From positions 1-64,000 of the forward strand of contig DUMF01000027.1 in assembly GCA_012840015.1 (NCBI GenBank): a stretch of 64,000 bases of DNA. Reading direction: 5' to 3'. This document shows positions 43,657 to 53,620 of the stretch, piece by piece. Position numbers and translations under genes: made by a program. The DNA comes from Bacillota bacterium. GTDB lineage: Bacteria; Bacillota; Sulfobacillia; DUMF01. Position 1 is the first letter of the stretch. Every line of letters starts with the position of its first letter. The notes under the pieces were generated by a model, which did no database searches, was not told the DNA's origin, and was given only the letters and a program-made list of their open reading frames with translations.

Positions 43657-44844
43657 TCAACGTTCTGCTACGAGCTTCGCGGTTTCCCTCGCTACTATCA
43701 ACTCTTCGTTGGTGGGAACCACAAACACGGTGACGGCCGAATCCGGAGCAGAAATCACCCGCTCAGCCGGACCTTCGCTGTTGCGCTTCGGGTCGAGTTT
43801 CACCCCCATGAACTCCATGTCAGAAAGCACCTTCGCACGTATCTCCACTCCGTTCTCACCAATGCCCCCAGCGAACGCTATTGCGTCCAAACCTCCGAGA
43901 GCAGCAGCATAAGCCCCGATGTATTTTCGGACCGCGTAACAATACATGTCCAGCGCGAGGCGTGCTCTGTCGTTCCCCTTGGAGGCCGCTTCTTGAATAT
44001 CTCTCATATCTGAGCCGATGCCCGATATCCCGGCCAAACCGCTTTTCTTGGCGAAGCCAGTGGCGACTTCGTCTACGCTCAAACCGCATTCCTTGATCAA
44101 GTATAGAGGCACGAAAGCGTCCACATCCCCTATTCTGGTTCCTTGCGGGAGCCCCGCCTGCACCGAAAAGCCCAGGGAGGTGTCCACGCTCTTGCCGTCC
44201 TTTACCGCGCACAGTGACGAGCTCCCGCCCATATGGCACGACACAAGTCTGAACTGACTCTTGCCAAGCAGTTGAGCCACCCTCTGGGAGACGTAGCGGT
44301 GGGAAGCACCATGAAAGCCAAATCGCCGAATGCCATACTTCTCATACCACTCATACGGGATCGGATACATGTAGGCGTAATCCGGCATAGTCTGATGGAA
44401 AGAAGTCTCGAACACTCCCACCATGGGCTTGCCGGGCATAGCCTGCTTGAACATAGCTATAGCCTTCACGTACGGCGGGTTGTGTGCTGGCGCGATGAAG
44501 TAGTACTCCTCCATCGCTTTGATCACTCGTTCGTCCAATAGCAAACTACCCGTCATTCCTTTGGCGTGTACCGTTTTAAACCCAACAGCGGAAATCTCGT
44601 CGAGACTCCCGATTACTCCATGCACCGGGTCAGTCAATGACGCAATCATCTTGTCGATGGCGGTAGCGTAATCCGGTGCTGAAATCTCCTCCTTGATGTC
44701 GACACCCCGGCCACTGTACACGTAAGCAGATTTGGGGCTGCCTATACGATCTATTTTGCCGGAAGCCAGGACTGTCTCGTCCTTCATATCGAATAGCTTG
44801 AACTTAAGGGAAGTGCTACCTACATTCGTGACCAAAACAAGCAC
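43657..44844 (-). CDS. ackA: Acetate kinase family protein
   Basis: 395 aa acyl-phosphate kinase of the ASKHA fold: first phosphate motif NVGSTSLKFKLFD, VFETSFHQTMP, YGIRRFGFHGASHRYV, CHMGGSSSLCAVKDGKSVDT and the adenosine motif AFAGGIGENG. Substitutions such as HMGGSSS for the usual HLGNGAS and GLPQGTRIGD for GLMMGTRSGD put it in a divergent branch, so propionate or another acid is possible. No phosphotransacetylase gene is adjacent. It lies between the phosphohexomutase gene and the oxidoreductase gene. Confidence 0.88.
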   Translation of the reverse strand: MLVLVTNVGSTSLKFKLFDMKDETVLASGKIDRIGSPKSAYVYSGRGVDIKEEISAPDYATAIDKMIASLTDPVHGVIGSLDEISAVGFKTVHAKGMTGSLLLDERVIKAMEEYYFIAPAHNPPYVKAIAMFKQAMPGKPMVGVFETSFHQTMPDYAYMYPIPYEWYEKYGIRRFGFHGASHRYVSQRVAQLLGKSQFRLVSCHMGGSSSLCAVKDGKSVDTSLGFSVQAGLPQGTRIGDVDAFVPLYLIKECGLSVDEVATGFAKKSGLAGISGIGSDMRDIQEAASKGNDRARLALDMYCYAVRKYIGAYAAALGGLDAIAFAGGIGENGVEIRAKVLSDMEFMGVKLDPKRNSEGPAERVISAPDSAVTVFVVPTNEELIVARETAKLVAER

Positions 44845-44893
44845 CCGTACAACGCCTCCTGCATACTAGTCTGTTTGCCTAATCCATTCGATA

Positions 44894-46354
44894 CTATTCC
44901 TCGAAACCCTTCCAGACCAACCCTGCTTCACGAAGCCACTTCTCCATCTCCGCCTGAATGGACTGAAGCCCCGCGTCGGTTTCGGACTCCGCCCTCAGCA
45001 CAAGTACCGGTTGCGTGTTGGATGCTCTCACTAGCGCCCAGCCGCGGTACTCGGGATATTCCACCCTCACCCCATCCACATCCACTATCGGCCTCGAGCC
45101 CTCAAGCTTCTCTTTGATCCGCTCCACCACATCGAACTTGACTGCATCTGGGCAGCTGACGCGGACTTCGGGTGTGGAGTGATACCTCGGGATGTCATCC
45201 CACAGTTGCGAGAGGGGTTTGCCTGCAGCTGCGACCATCCTGATCAACCTAGCAGAAGCGTAAATGGCATCGTCGTAGCCATAGTGCTCGTCCGCAAAGA
45301 ACATATGCCCCGACAACTCTCCGGAAAACACCGCCCCGGTCTCCCGCATCTTGGCTTTGATGAGCGAATGGCCTGCTTTCCAGAACATGGGCTCACCGCC
45401 CAGCTTCTCCACTTCGCGCACCAGCGCCTGGGAACACTTCACTTCGATGATCGCCAGAGCGCCGGGGTGCTTGGGGAGTATCTCCCGCCAGAAAAGCGCC
45501 ATCAGGATATCGCCCGGTATGATCGCGCCAGTATCGTCAACTACGCCGATCCGGTCCGCGTCGCCATCATAGGCTACCCCGAGATCGGCACCCGTCTCGA
45601 CTACCTTTCGTGACAGCTCCTGCAAATTCGCCGGAATTACCGGATCCGGGAAATGGTTGGGGAAATCCGGATCCGAATCACAGTACAAGGGCACCACTTC
45701 GCAGCCCAGCGCCTGCAGCACCCTGGGAGCAATAAATGAGGCCGTACCGTTCCCGCAATCCACTACTACCTTCAGCTTTTTGCCAGTTACCACTACGCGC
45801 TCCAGCAGATCCGCCGCGTAGGCGTTCACAGGGTCTGCCTTCTCCACAGTCCCCTCTACAGCGCTCCTCACGAACCAACCCTGCTCGATGACCTCCTTTA
45901 AGCGCTGGATTTCGGCGCCGTACATGGTCCCTGGTCCCTTTCCTATCTTGAATCCATTGAATTCAGGCGGGTTGTGGCTCCCTGTAATCTGCACCCCAGC
46001 CTCGATCCCGTAGTATATCCGGGCAAAATAGAAGACCGGCGTGACTACGGTCCCGATGTCCAGCACATTGCACCCCGTGGAGATTATGCCGTCGATCAGC
46101 CAATCCCGGAGCTCTGGGGATGACTTTCTATTGTCCTTCCCCACGATAACCGTGGGAGGGCCATCGCCTGCGATATGATGGGTCTTATAGGGCCAACCCT
46201 CATCGAGCAGCCACAGCTCCTTGCGTTGCATGAACGAGCCATAAGCCATGCCGATCTGCCGCACTGCCTCCGGCGAAAGATCTCTGCCCACTACCCCTCG
46301 TATATCATACTCCCTGAAGATTTCTGGATTAATGCGTGCAGCCTGCATTCTCAT
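44894..46354 (-). CDS. Phosphomannomutase/phosphoglucomutase
   Basis: 486-aa alpha-D-phosphohexomutase. Markers in order: REYDIRGVVGRDL, the active-site phospho-Ser loop GVQITGSHNPPEFNG, the metal-binding loop AYDGDADRIGVVD, the sugar-binding loop FSGELSGHMFF and the phosphate-binding C-terminal RASNTQPVLVLRAE. It interconverts 1- and 6-phosphates of mannose or glucose for surface polysaccharides. GGAGG precedes the ATG at 46354. It heads the three-gene operon ending at the 42.4-kb terminator. Confidence 0.93.
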   Translation of the reverse strand: MRMQAARINPEIFREYDIRGVVGRDLSPEAVRQIGMAYGSFMQRKELWLLDEGWPYKTHHIAGDGPPTVIVGKDNRKSSPELRDWLIDGIISTGCNVLDIGTVVTPVFYFARIYYGIEAGVQITGSHNPPEFNGFKIGKGPGTMYGAEIQRLKEVIEQGWFVRSAVEGTVEKADPVNAYAADLLERVVVTGKKLKVVVDCGNGTASFIAPRVLQALGCEVVPLYCDSDPDFPNHFPDPVIPANLQELSRKVVETGADLGVAYDGDADRIGVVDDTGAIIPGDILMALFWREILPKHPGALAIIEVKCSQALVREVEKLGGEPMFWKAGHSLIKAKMRETGAVFSGELSGHMFFADEHYGYDDAIYASARLIRMVAAAGKPLSQLWDDIPRYHSTPEVRVSCPDAVKFDVVERIKEKLEGSRPIVDVDGVRVEYPEYRGWALVRASNTQPVLVLRAESETDAGLQSIQAEMEKWLREAGLVWKGFEE

Positions 46355-47013
46355 CCTCGGTATGTACCTCCTCCGAGCTCCATAGGCTCTCTCCTATTGT
46401 AACGCCAGACACTCCTTTCCCTGTGAAGTCCACCAGATTCTTCTAAAGCGGTAGTCTGGGGCTCTGGATATCCCTGCAGCGGGGCGGCGTAAGGGCATAG
46501 CAGCCGCCTGCGTCCGTGGCAAGCTGCCCGCTGTGAACGATATCGAGATACAACCTAATCTGCCGTCAACAATACTGTCAGGTGATATAGTTTGCTGTAA
46601 GCACCGTCCGGGTGGGGACTGGATTATAAGTTCACGTCAGGGTATCACGTGGAGTGGTTCGCCTGCAGGGGGCAAATTTGTCGTTGACAAAGTATTCCTG
46701 CCCGGTAGCAAGCACAACGGGTAGGCCCACCTCGAAGTAGCAAGGTGAACCTGTCATTGAGTTAATTACTCCTGATTGCCAAGCGTGGGTACGTTGCTGA
46801 GCACCTTATTCGCCTGAGCCCTATAAGCATGTTGTAGAGAGAAAACGTGCCCTTCTCCCATACCGCTCATTCGGCCCGGCGCAACGATCTTGTTGGGGCA
46901 GAGGCGACGTTCATACACCACCAGTAGTAAGGTCCACGGTGCCAAATCCAATGAAGGAACAGGTGAAGGAACAGGGAGATGGATAATTCCCATGGAACGC
47001 AGATCTCGGGCCA
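46355..47013. other. Gene-poor stretch
   Basis: Holds the leader of the phosphohexomutase gene. A TACAAT box on the minus strand (46401 to 46396) is a possible -10, without a good -35. The rest contains short frames only; nothing is recognised. Confidence 0.45.
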
Positions 47014-47460
47014 CGAGGCGGAAGGATTAGAGAGATGAGTCGCTCCTAAGCTGAGGACCCCCTCCGTCAGGCCGACTTCGGCTTCCTCGCGACTGTGGTT
47101 GGTGAGGGACAGCCTTACTGCACCTCACTAAATCACGCCTACCTGAACAGGTACATCGTATTCCACTGCGCTTTGGACGGACAAAAGTTGGACAACATTA
47201 GGCAGAATCCTACGGCGTGCTGTTCAGTCTGCACCGAACACGAAGTGCAGCCTGAGCTGCATACTACCGAGTACAAGAGTGCCGTCGCGTTTGGCGCTGC
47301 AGAAATCGCGTGGAGACGAGGCGCTAAAAAAGCAGCTCCTTGTCAGCTTTTCGGAGAAGCTGGCACCGGGAATGGCTTTCCCCTGCAGTGATGAGAAGAC
47401 CCACAAGACCTGCGTGGTAAGGACCAAGGTGTAGCGAGTGACGGGGAAGAAACACGAGGT
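47014..47460 (+). pseudogene. NimA-like pyridoxamine-5'-phosphate-oxidase-fold protein, broken
   Basis: Continuous similarity to the small flavin-binding PNPOx/NimA family across several lesions. QADFGFLATV (about 47070) leads to GEGQPYCTSLNHAYLN, YIVFHCALDGQKLDNIRQNP and EVQPELHTTEYKSAVAFGAA. The frame then shifts near an A6 run at about 47328, continuing as LKKQLLVSFSEKLAPG and SDEKTHKTCVVRTKV, ending in an internal TAG and RVTGKKHE. A TAA also interrupts the beginning. Intact relatives reduce nitroimidazoles or bind heme/FMN. This copy is dead. Confidence 0.82.
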
Positions 47461-47889
47461 CGGCCAGAAACCAGCGGCGGCCGTATCTACTGACCACCAC
47501 CTCGGCCTAGCCTGCAGGGCGCATCGTTCTCAGGAATAACCCCGGGTCTCCCCTAACCGCCACAGCACATCGGTTTGAGTTTTGACTACGCCACTGCCCA
47601 TAGGAAGGCCTGAGGCGTGAATTAACGAACCGGCCAATCGGATTTCCACTGGATGGCAACCGGTTGCCAGGAACGCCAACTTCACATTCAAAGGTTCTAT
47701 CTTGGTCCGCTGCATTTGAAGGTCGACTTTCCCGCTTGTGGCAACTTTCTTTACCGTGTCAGTATATGCGGCGGGTAGATGGAGAGAAAGTCAACGTCCA
47801 TACCCGGGCAGACCTGCCAGACATGCCAGGTAACCTGGAAAGCCGCATCGAGAGGCGCGTCTGAACTGGCAGTGGTCAGCAGAGGCCAT

Positions 47890-49262
47890 AGTACCCCTTT
47901 CAGACGTCAAAGGGGGAAGGGCCGAACATAAGGGCAGGGAGGCTTGCTAGAAGTTCGTGGAGGAGGGCAAAGACAGCCGAAAATCCCGGGAGGGAGCTGA
48001 CCACGGGAGGAAGCGGTGAAACCGCAGGAGGACCGTGTGAGTGGCTAGTTCTTCTTCGGCACGAGTCGAGGAGCAACGCTATGGGGGAGGGTACCGACCT
48101 GATGGAGAGGGTGGTAGAGCGGAGCAATATGCTTCGCGCTCTGCGCCGATTAGAGAGCAACAAGGGTGCGACTGGGGGTCGATGGTATGGAGACAAAATC
48201 CCTTCGACCATACCTGAAAGGATACTGGCTGGGGATAAGGGAAGAGTTACTCGAGGCTAGCTATAGGCCCGAGCCGGCACTGAGGGCCGAAATCCCGAAA
48301 CCCGACGGAGGCATAAGGCAACTAGGGATACCCACGGTGGTAGACCCCCGGATCCAACAGGCCCTTCTACGGGTATTAACGCCGATCTTTGACCCAGGAT
48401 TTTCAGAACACAGTTTTGGCTTTAGGCCGGGCAAGGGACGCTACCCACGCGGTAAAGGAAGCCACAGGGTATATCCGAGAGGGGTACAGGTATGAAATTC
48501 TTTGACCGGGTAAACCACGACATTCTGATGGCCAGGGTAGCCCGGAAGTTGAAAGATAAGAGAGTGCTGAAGCTTATTCGAGCCGCAGGGAAGACCGTTA
48601 AGTCCACTTTTAGACAACATCTCCTAGACGATTTTCACAAGGAGCTAGACAAACGGGGTCATAAGTTTGTCCGCTATGTGGATGACTGCAACATCTATGT
48701 AAGGAGTTAAAGAGCAGGACTTCGCGTAATGGAAAGTGTCAAAAGGTTTATAGAGGGGCGGCTAAAGCTCAAAGTCAACCTGGAGAAGAGCGCAGTTGAC
48801 CGGCCATGGACGAGGAAATTCTTGGGTTTCTCCTTTACCTGGGAACGTGAACCGAGGATAAGGTTAGCGCGCAAGACCTTAAAAGCAGTTTAAAGATAAA
48901 ATACGGCAAATAACGAGGCGGAACTGGAGCATCGAGCTTAAGCGACGCATAAGGTTTTGAACACTTATCTATATCTTAATGAATGGATAGGGTACTTTCG
49001 GCTAACAGATACGCCGAGCTCCCTAAAGGCCCTGGATGAGTGGATAAGGCTGCTCAGGATGTGTCTGCTAAACAAGGGTACTGGCGGTTGGCGAACACTC
49101 CCCAGGGTGAATAAACCCCTTGGCCTTAGCTACTGGGAAGACCAAGGGCTCACGAGCCTAGTCGAACGGTACTTAGAACTTCGCAGCGCCTGAACCGCCG
49201 TATAGCGACCGGTACGTACGGTGGTGCGAGGGGACAGGTGTTAACCGCCCCCTCCAATCCGA
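47890..49262 (+). mobile_element. Group II intron, degenerate (class C-like)
   Basis: A 5' RNA part rich in short hairpins (about 47890-48080, e.g. GGGAGGGAGCTGACCACGGGAG with AGGAAGCGGTGAAACCGCAG shorter blocks) leads into a broken maturase gene. The 3' end has the domain V/VI-like sequence from 49192, GAACCGCCGTATAGCGACC then GGTACGTACGGTGGTGCGAG, followed by a GC-rich hairpin ending near 49260. The open-reading-frame lesions mean it can no longer move by itself. Exact 5' boundary is estimated. Confidence 0.8.
48081..49193 (+). pseudogene. ltrA: Group II intron reverse transcriptase/maturase, deleted and frameshifted
   Basis: Recognisable pieces in changing frames: MERVVERSNMLRALRRLESN (from about 48101), PEPALRAEIPKPDGGIRQLG and FDPGFSEHSFGFRPGKG (48250-48435), FFDRVNHDILMARVARKLKD (48496 on), FVRYVDDCNIYVRS with the catalytic YVDD box (48667-48708), VNLEKSAVDRPW, and the maturase end LNEWIGYFRLTDTPSSLKAL to LVERYLELRSA. 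The segment holding the conserved GTPQGGPLSP loop between AGKTVKS and FHKELDKRG is missing, so the polymerase cannot work. Confidence 0.88.
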
Positions 49263-49577
49263 TTATTTTGTGTGATTGTTCTCTTCCTCTTCTTCAATTA
49301 GTTCGACGCTGCACACTTGGGTAATAGGAATTACGATGCCGTCTACAAACTGGCTAAAGGTGGTTTCATTGAAGAACGTTATAACTTCGATTTGCAGCTC
49401 ATGATGGGCAGTCAATTCGATAAAGTTGGTCCCTATTTTCGACAATGTACCACCAATGGCCTTCTTGCAGCAGTTGCCACAGAAAAATTCTACATTTACT
49501 CTAGAATCTTGAAGTCTCCGCAGCCTGGACAAGAAGTTCTCAAAAACAACTCTCTCCGCAGTAGGATTTCCGTTCAT
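49263..49577 (-). CDS. Small protein of unknown function, possible Sm-like beta-barrel
   Basis: 104 aa, not recognised. It has a strong ribosome site (AGGAGGGAGACC before ATG 49577), so it is probably real. A helical N-terminus (ENFLSRLRRLQDSRVNVEFF) contains or leads to a Cys-x2-Cys-Cys cluster (CGNCCKK). Strand-rich stretches follow: GGTLSKIGTNFIELTA, IEVITFF and IVIPITQVCSVEL. The tail is acidic (EEEEENN). The GTL..G.NFIEL..IPI..I pattern resembles small Sm-like proteins of spore formers; that is only a pattern impression. The intron ends right at its stop codon. Confidence 0.65.
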   Translation of the reverse strand: MNGNPTAERVVFENFLSRLRRLQDSRVNVEFFCGNCCKKAIGGTLSKIGTNFIELTAHHELQIEVITFFNETTFSQFVDGIVIPITQVCSVELIEEEEENNHTK

Positions 49578-49994
49578 GGTCTCCCTCCTATCCTTTTCGA
49601 TCGCTCTCTAACTCTGGGAACAGCAATGTTGCTCCCATTTTGCTGGCCGTTCCGCAAGATTCGACGATCTACATGCATGTGTAATGTATATGTATGTTGG
49701 AGCTTTATCGGAAGTGCCTGACCGAAGAACTCTATCTCCTCCGAAGAATCTTGTCTGTCCTTCAACGGCTCATGGCTGCGGACTAAGAATTGTTTCTAGC
49801 AGTTTCCTGCTATGAATGATTCCAATCCTTCAAACCCGGGCTGAAGAGCTCTTCTGAAGTGAACTGCTCGAATTGCAGCAGAGGCCTACTCACTTCCGCC
49901 CAGACGTTGCCTTCAACACAAATCTCATAAAAAAACTGGGGCATGTCTGAAGGTGCTCAAACCCTATCTGAAGGCTTTACGTAATGAATTTAAT
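49578..49994. other. Intergenic region, nothing recognised
   Basis: No gene or strong signal seen apart from the ribosome binding site of the 104-aa gene. Base composition is lower in GC than the flanks. Confidence 0.45.
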
Positions 49995-50160
49995 GCTTGA
50001 TTATCCAGTACGGACCCGGCGCCATTATCATCTTGGGTTCCAGGTCGCGCGGAATTTTATCACGAGGAAAGCAACGTTGATCTTTTTGGGCGATCAAGGA
50101 TACCGCAGAACCATTTCTGAAGCGCCCATCGTCGAAACAATCCTCTCGGACGGGTAGCGC
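49995..50160 (+). pseudogene. MNT-type nucleotidyltransferase (minimal antitoxin) remnant
   Basis: IQYGPGAIIILGSRSRG contains the GSRARG-like nucleotide-binding motif of minimal nucleotidyltransferases. One frameshift later ESNVDLF gives the expected acidic metal-binding segment (normally DSDIDL), and PFLKRP appears in the first frame again. The frame changes make it non-functional. It lies directly before a broken HEPN gene, the usual order or partner arrangement of HEPN/MNT pairs. Confidence 0.6.
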
Positions 50161-50163
50161 CGT

Positions 50164-50590
50164 ATGGAGCAAGACCTTGAGGAGGCACTCAAGCAGCTTT
50201 CCCAGACTGACGTTGACGTGAAAGGCCCCTTCTGTGAAGTAGATGACAGGCTTTTTGGAGGTGCATGTTTTAAGGCCCAACAAGCTCCCGAAAAGGTGCC
50301 AATACGGCCAAGGGAAGCGCGATATGAGTGTAGACTTCACTCCCTTTTCTTAAGAGCGCCGCGCAAACAACCCTCAGGTCTCGAAATTGGAGGCTACCTG
50401 CTGCAAACTCGACAAGCTGTTTATCGTCGCAAGGTATCTAAACGGATTACCAGACGGTATCCCTCACGACTATTTACACGACCGCTTCGATGAAACAGAT
50501 GGCAGAGAAGCCGTCAGGATAGCCGATGAAGTCATCTGGTTCGCTGAGGATATCATGAGCAGGTGGCCCTCCTTCTTGGGAGCGGATTAG
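50164..50590 (+). pseudogene. HEPN-domain protein remnant
   Basis: Starts MEQDLEEALKQLSQTDVDVK and includes GGACFKAQQAPEKV (normally WACFxAQQAAEKALK) and HSLFL in one frame. A second frame gives KLDKLFIVARYLNGLPDGIP and REAVRIADEVIWFAEDIMSR, the distinctive C-terminal HEPN pattern. At least one frameshift near 50385 separates them. Intact HEPN partners of MNT proteins are RNases in toxin-antitoxin pairs. Confidence 0.75.
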
Positions 50591-50816
50591 TTAAACTACA
50601 GCAGCTACTCGCTGGTAGTATGTAACCGCTCTTCCTTATGCTGGGAACAACCGGCATTGGTCTGGTTCGTGCACTTTAGTGAGCATCTGTGGTCTGGTAT
50701 AAAGCAGCCCGGGTGGAGAAGGAATTCTGTCGCCAGGTGTTCGCAGGATAGAGAAAAGCAGGAAGTCTGCCGCCGCACGCGGAAAACTAATGCACAGAAG
50801 CCATGGGGAGGTCGCT

Positions 50817-51857
50817 GTGGCCGTGGAAGAGCAGCACGAGTTCTACCTGGTAGATGTATTTGCATCCGAAAGATATGCCGGCAATCAGCTGGCTGTCTTC
50901 ATGAATGGGCACCTCTACAGCAGTACCCAGATGCAGCGCATCGCACGCGAATTCAATTTCTCCGAGGTCGCCTTCTTTTTCCCGCGGGATTCCCGGGATG
51001 GACTTTACAGGGTGCGTATCTTCACTCCGGTGGAAGAGTTGCCGTTTGCGGGGCATCCCACCCTGGGCACGGCCTACGTGCTGCTCAAGTACTGGCTCAA
51101 GGAGCCAAGGGCGCAGATTACATTGGATTTACCGGTCGGTCCCATTCCGGTGCAGGCAGAGTATGGCCCCTTGCAAAGTCCAGGAGAAGCATCTCCACCC
51201 GTCCCCGACGTGGACTTTCGGGAGCCCAGCCTGCTCATTATGCGCCAGAACCCTCCCCAGTTCGGCTCTGTCCTGGACCGGAAGGAAGTGGCCAAGGCGC
51301 TGGGACTAGTAGAGGCGGATTTGGATCCGCGTTATCCGGTACAGATTGTCTCCACGGGTCTACCTTTCGTCATTGCCCCGTTGCGTGATCTGGAAGCCGC
51401 CCGCCGGGCTTGGATGCAGCCCTCGGCCAACGAAATTTTGGCACAGAAATACGGGTGCAGAGATGTGCTAATCTTTTGCCCGGAGACGGTCAACCCCGGC
51501 GCCCGGCTGCACGTGCGCGTGTTTGTACCGTTCTTGCAGGAAGACCCTGCCACCGGATCTGGCAACGGCTGCCTGGCTGCCTACCTGGCCAAGCACGATT
51601 ACGACGGGCTCGTGTCAAATGGCCTTCGCACCGAGTCTCACCCCGGTTGCGGTGGCACGCATCTCAGGACCTTCGAGATTTGGGCAGAGCAAGGGGTCGA
51701 GATGGGTAGGCCTTCGCTGCTCTATCTCCGAGCCAGTATTGAGGATGGAGAGAAGGCCGGCCAACCGTCCGCATGGCAGCCTCATACCGAGGCTAAGATC
51801 ACGGTGGAAATCGGGGGGCAGGTGATTTCTGTAGGTCGCGGCTTTCTGGACCTCTGA
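50817..51857 (+). CDS. PhzF-family isomerase/epimerase
   Basis: About 346 aa with the duplicated diaminopimelate-epimerase-like fold: YLVDVFASERYAGNQLAVF at the start with the family Glu in NFSEVAFFFP, FTPVEELPFAGHPTLGTAYV, and in the second half ARLHVRVFVPFLQEDPATGS with GNGCLAAYL. These are classical PhzF motifs. The open frame begins at ATG 50790, but GGGGAGG (50805-50811) points to GTG 50817 or GTG 50823. Reaction unknown; PhzF relatives isomerise small metabolites without cofactors. It is one of few intact genes in a decayed region and has no operon partner. Confidence 0.9.
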   Translation: MAVEEQHEFYLVDVFASERYAGNQLAVFMNGHLYSSTQMQRIAREFNFSEVAFFFPRDSRDGLYRVRIFTPVEELPFAGHPTLGTAYVLLKYWLKEPRAQITLDLPVGPIPVQAEYGPLQSPGEASPPVPDVDFREPSLLIMRQNPPQFGSVLDRKEVAKALGLVEADLDPRYPVQIVSTGLPFVIAPLRDLEAARRAWMQPSANEILAQKYGCRDVLIFCPETVNPGARLHVRVFVPFLQEDPATGSGNGCLAAYLAKHDYDGLVSNGLRTESHPGCGGTHLRTFEIWAEQGVEMGRPSLLYLRASIEDGEKAGQPSAWQPHTEAKITVEIGGQVISVGRGFLDL

Positions 51858-52042
51858 CCCCGTATCGAAACGGCAGCAGCCGTAATCTAGATGCCCATAG
51901 CTGAGTTCGGCGGCCAACCAGCCTGTCCTGAGCCTGGGGGGCCCTGCCCGTCGCGTCTCTCAGTCCAGCAGCAGCCGGCGAGCAACCCCCAGAAGTGCGC
52001 ACTAGCAATACAGGGCACGGTGCGTCACTACACTTGGGGACG

Positions 52043-52536
52043 TCAATGCGGGCGAAGGGCTGCAGCAATTTTACGCGCCCAGTCGCGGGTTGCCTCCCAG
52101 TTGCGGACATCGCCATTCGGAGCCCGGACAACCCTCACGACGAGTCGTCCGCCCAGGGTCAGGGCACCTGCATCGATCTTGCCCGGGAAGATCCGGTGAT
52201 CCCGGGCATGCGTTACCTGCATCAGTTCTGTAACCTTCCTGGGGTAGAACCGCGGATCATCGGAACCCCGGCCAACCGGGCCGCTGCTGAAAAGCCAAAC
52301 CGGCATTCTCGCAAGCCTGGTCCGGTATCGCTCCACGAACTGCCTGACCTCAGGCTGCCAGTTCCCCATATACACTGGGCTCCCGAGGACCACGGCGTCG
52401 TAGCCGTCGGTGTCAGTCACTGTCGCTGCCTCTCGAAAGTCAACGTCCATGCCTGACGCGCGCAGTTCATCGGCGATGCACCTGCTATCTCCCGAGTGCT
52501 GCCATGTCGGCTGGCGACAGCCAGCAGTACCTTCAT
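52043..52536 (-). pseudogene. Flavodoxin-like (HemG type) protein, frameshifted
   Basis: ATG 52536 follows GGAGTGAT and encodes MKVLLAVASRHGSTREIAGA, a flavodoxin phosphate loop. After one missing base near 52485 the second frame continues DELRASGMDVDF, DGYDAVVLGSPVYMGNWQPE and WLFSSGPVGRG to the end at 52043. Adding one base restores a complete protein of about 164 aa like flavodoxin-domain protoporphyrinogen oxidases. The lesion is recent-looking because everything else is intact; a sequencing error is also possible. Confidence 0.82.
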
Positions 52537-53000
52537 CTATATCACTCCTTGCGGTTCTGCCGGTTCGATTTCGCTATGTGGTTTCTCTATAGCGTAATCC
52601 GGCATAGCCGATAACATGCCGAGAACGGCCCTAACCAGGACGGCAACATGACCTAGATGTCTCAATTGCGAACACATACGCCAAGGTCCGTCATTTTCTT
52701 TTCAATGTAGGACAATCGGGCAATGCAAGACAATCGGGAGAACCGGTTTCTACGACCCCAGCAGTCCCTCTAACTAAGACCACCGATAACATCTCCATTA
52801 CGACAGCTTTTGGATCGGTTCCATCCATTCCTCCTTTCCTGGTAGTCATGTTCAGGCTAACCTTGCCCAAGGGCTCACGTCCTGATAACCTCCCTAAGGT
52901 GCAGCCCCAACAGCGTCCAGCCGGGCGCTGTTGGCATGTCGCCCACTGTAATAGCTGATTCCATCGAGGTTCCGAGCCTTTAACAGCTCCAAAGACATCT
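52537..53000. other. Intergenic region, nothing recognised
   Basis: No convincing coding frame, terminator or repeat was identified in this part of the decayed segment. Confidence 0.45.
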
Positions 53001-53425
53001 TCATGAGACCCCAATAGACCTGAGGAAGGCAAACTGAACAAAAGGCAGAGAACTCTTCGTAGGGGAAATCCTGATGATACTTCGGGATTGCGAAAGTGGG
53101 TAACCAAGTACGGTGTCGGGAATCAGAATCTCTTCCAGGCTCCGCCGCAACGTGACACCCTTCTCCCTGCCATTAGGCACCTCGTACTCGCTTCCCGCAT
53201 CAATGATTAACCAGTCTGCACCCGCATCCAGAGCGCTGCACATGGTTCTTGCCCGGCGGAGATATTATTGCCGTAGCTGTAGCCGCACGCCCCGGGAGTG
53301 ATCCCCAGGGCATGCGCAGGTCCCACGACCCTCGCAAACTGCTCCAGGAAGCTGCCGGTCATAGAACCGTCCCATGCTTTAATCAGGATGCCAGACAGTC
53401 TCAAAGCCACCGCGTCCTCAGCCAC
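53001..53425 (-). pseudogene. Unidentified broken gene
   Basis: Two overlapping minus-strand frames read as one protein-like sequence: FLEQFARVVGPAHALGITPG in the first (53425-53207) and DAGADWLIIDAGSEYEVPNG in the second (53243-53001). The hydrophobic-strand pattern suggests a TIM-barrel enzyme, but no family was recognised. The frame change near 53230 implies decay. Confidence 0.35.
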
Positions 53426-53620
53426 TTTTTCTGATGGTCCTGCTTTGTCGAGAACCGAGATCCATACGTGTTTCCCGTGCTATGGCTTCACTTGCATACA
53501 ACTATCACTCCCCTAACGGAACAAGCGCGAGAGCAGTAGTCTCCAGCCAGTCTGCTGCGACCTCGTTCGTTCTGAAGGGTCCCTCGACCGACTTATCCAC
53601 TGACTTATCCATCACTCGCA

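Noticed and set aside
47530-47715. Transposase remnant suggested by HASGLPMGSGVV on the minus strand
   Set aside because: The similarity is one short motif; the flanking sequence does not support a transposase.
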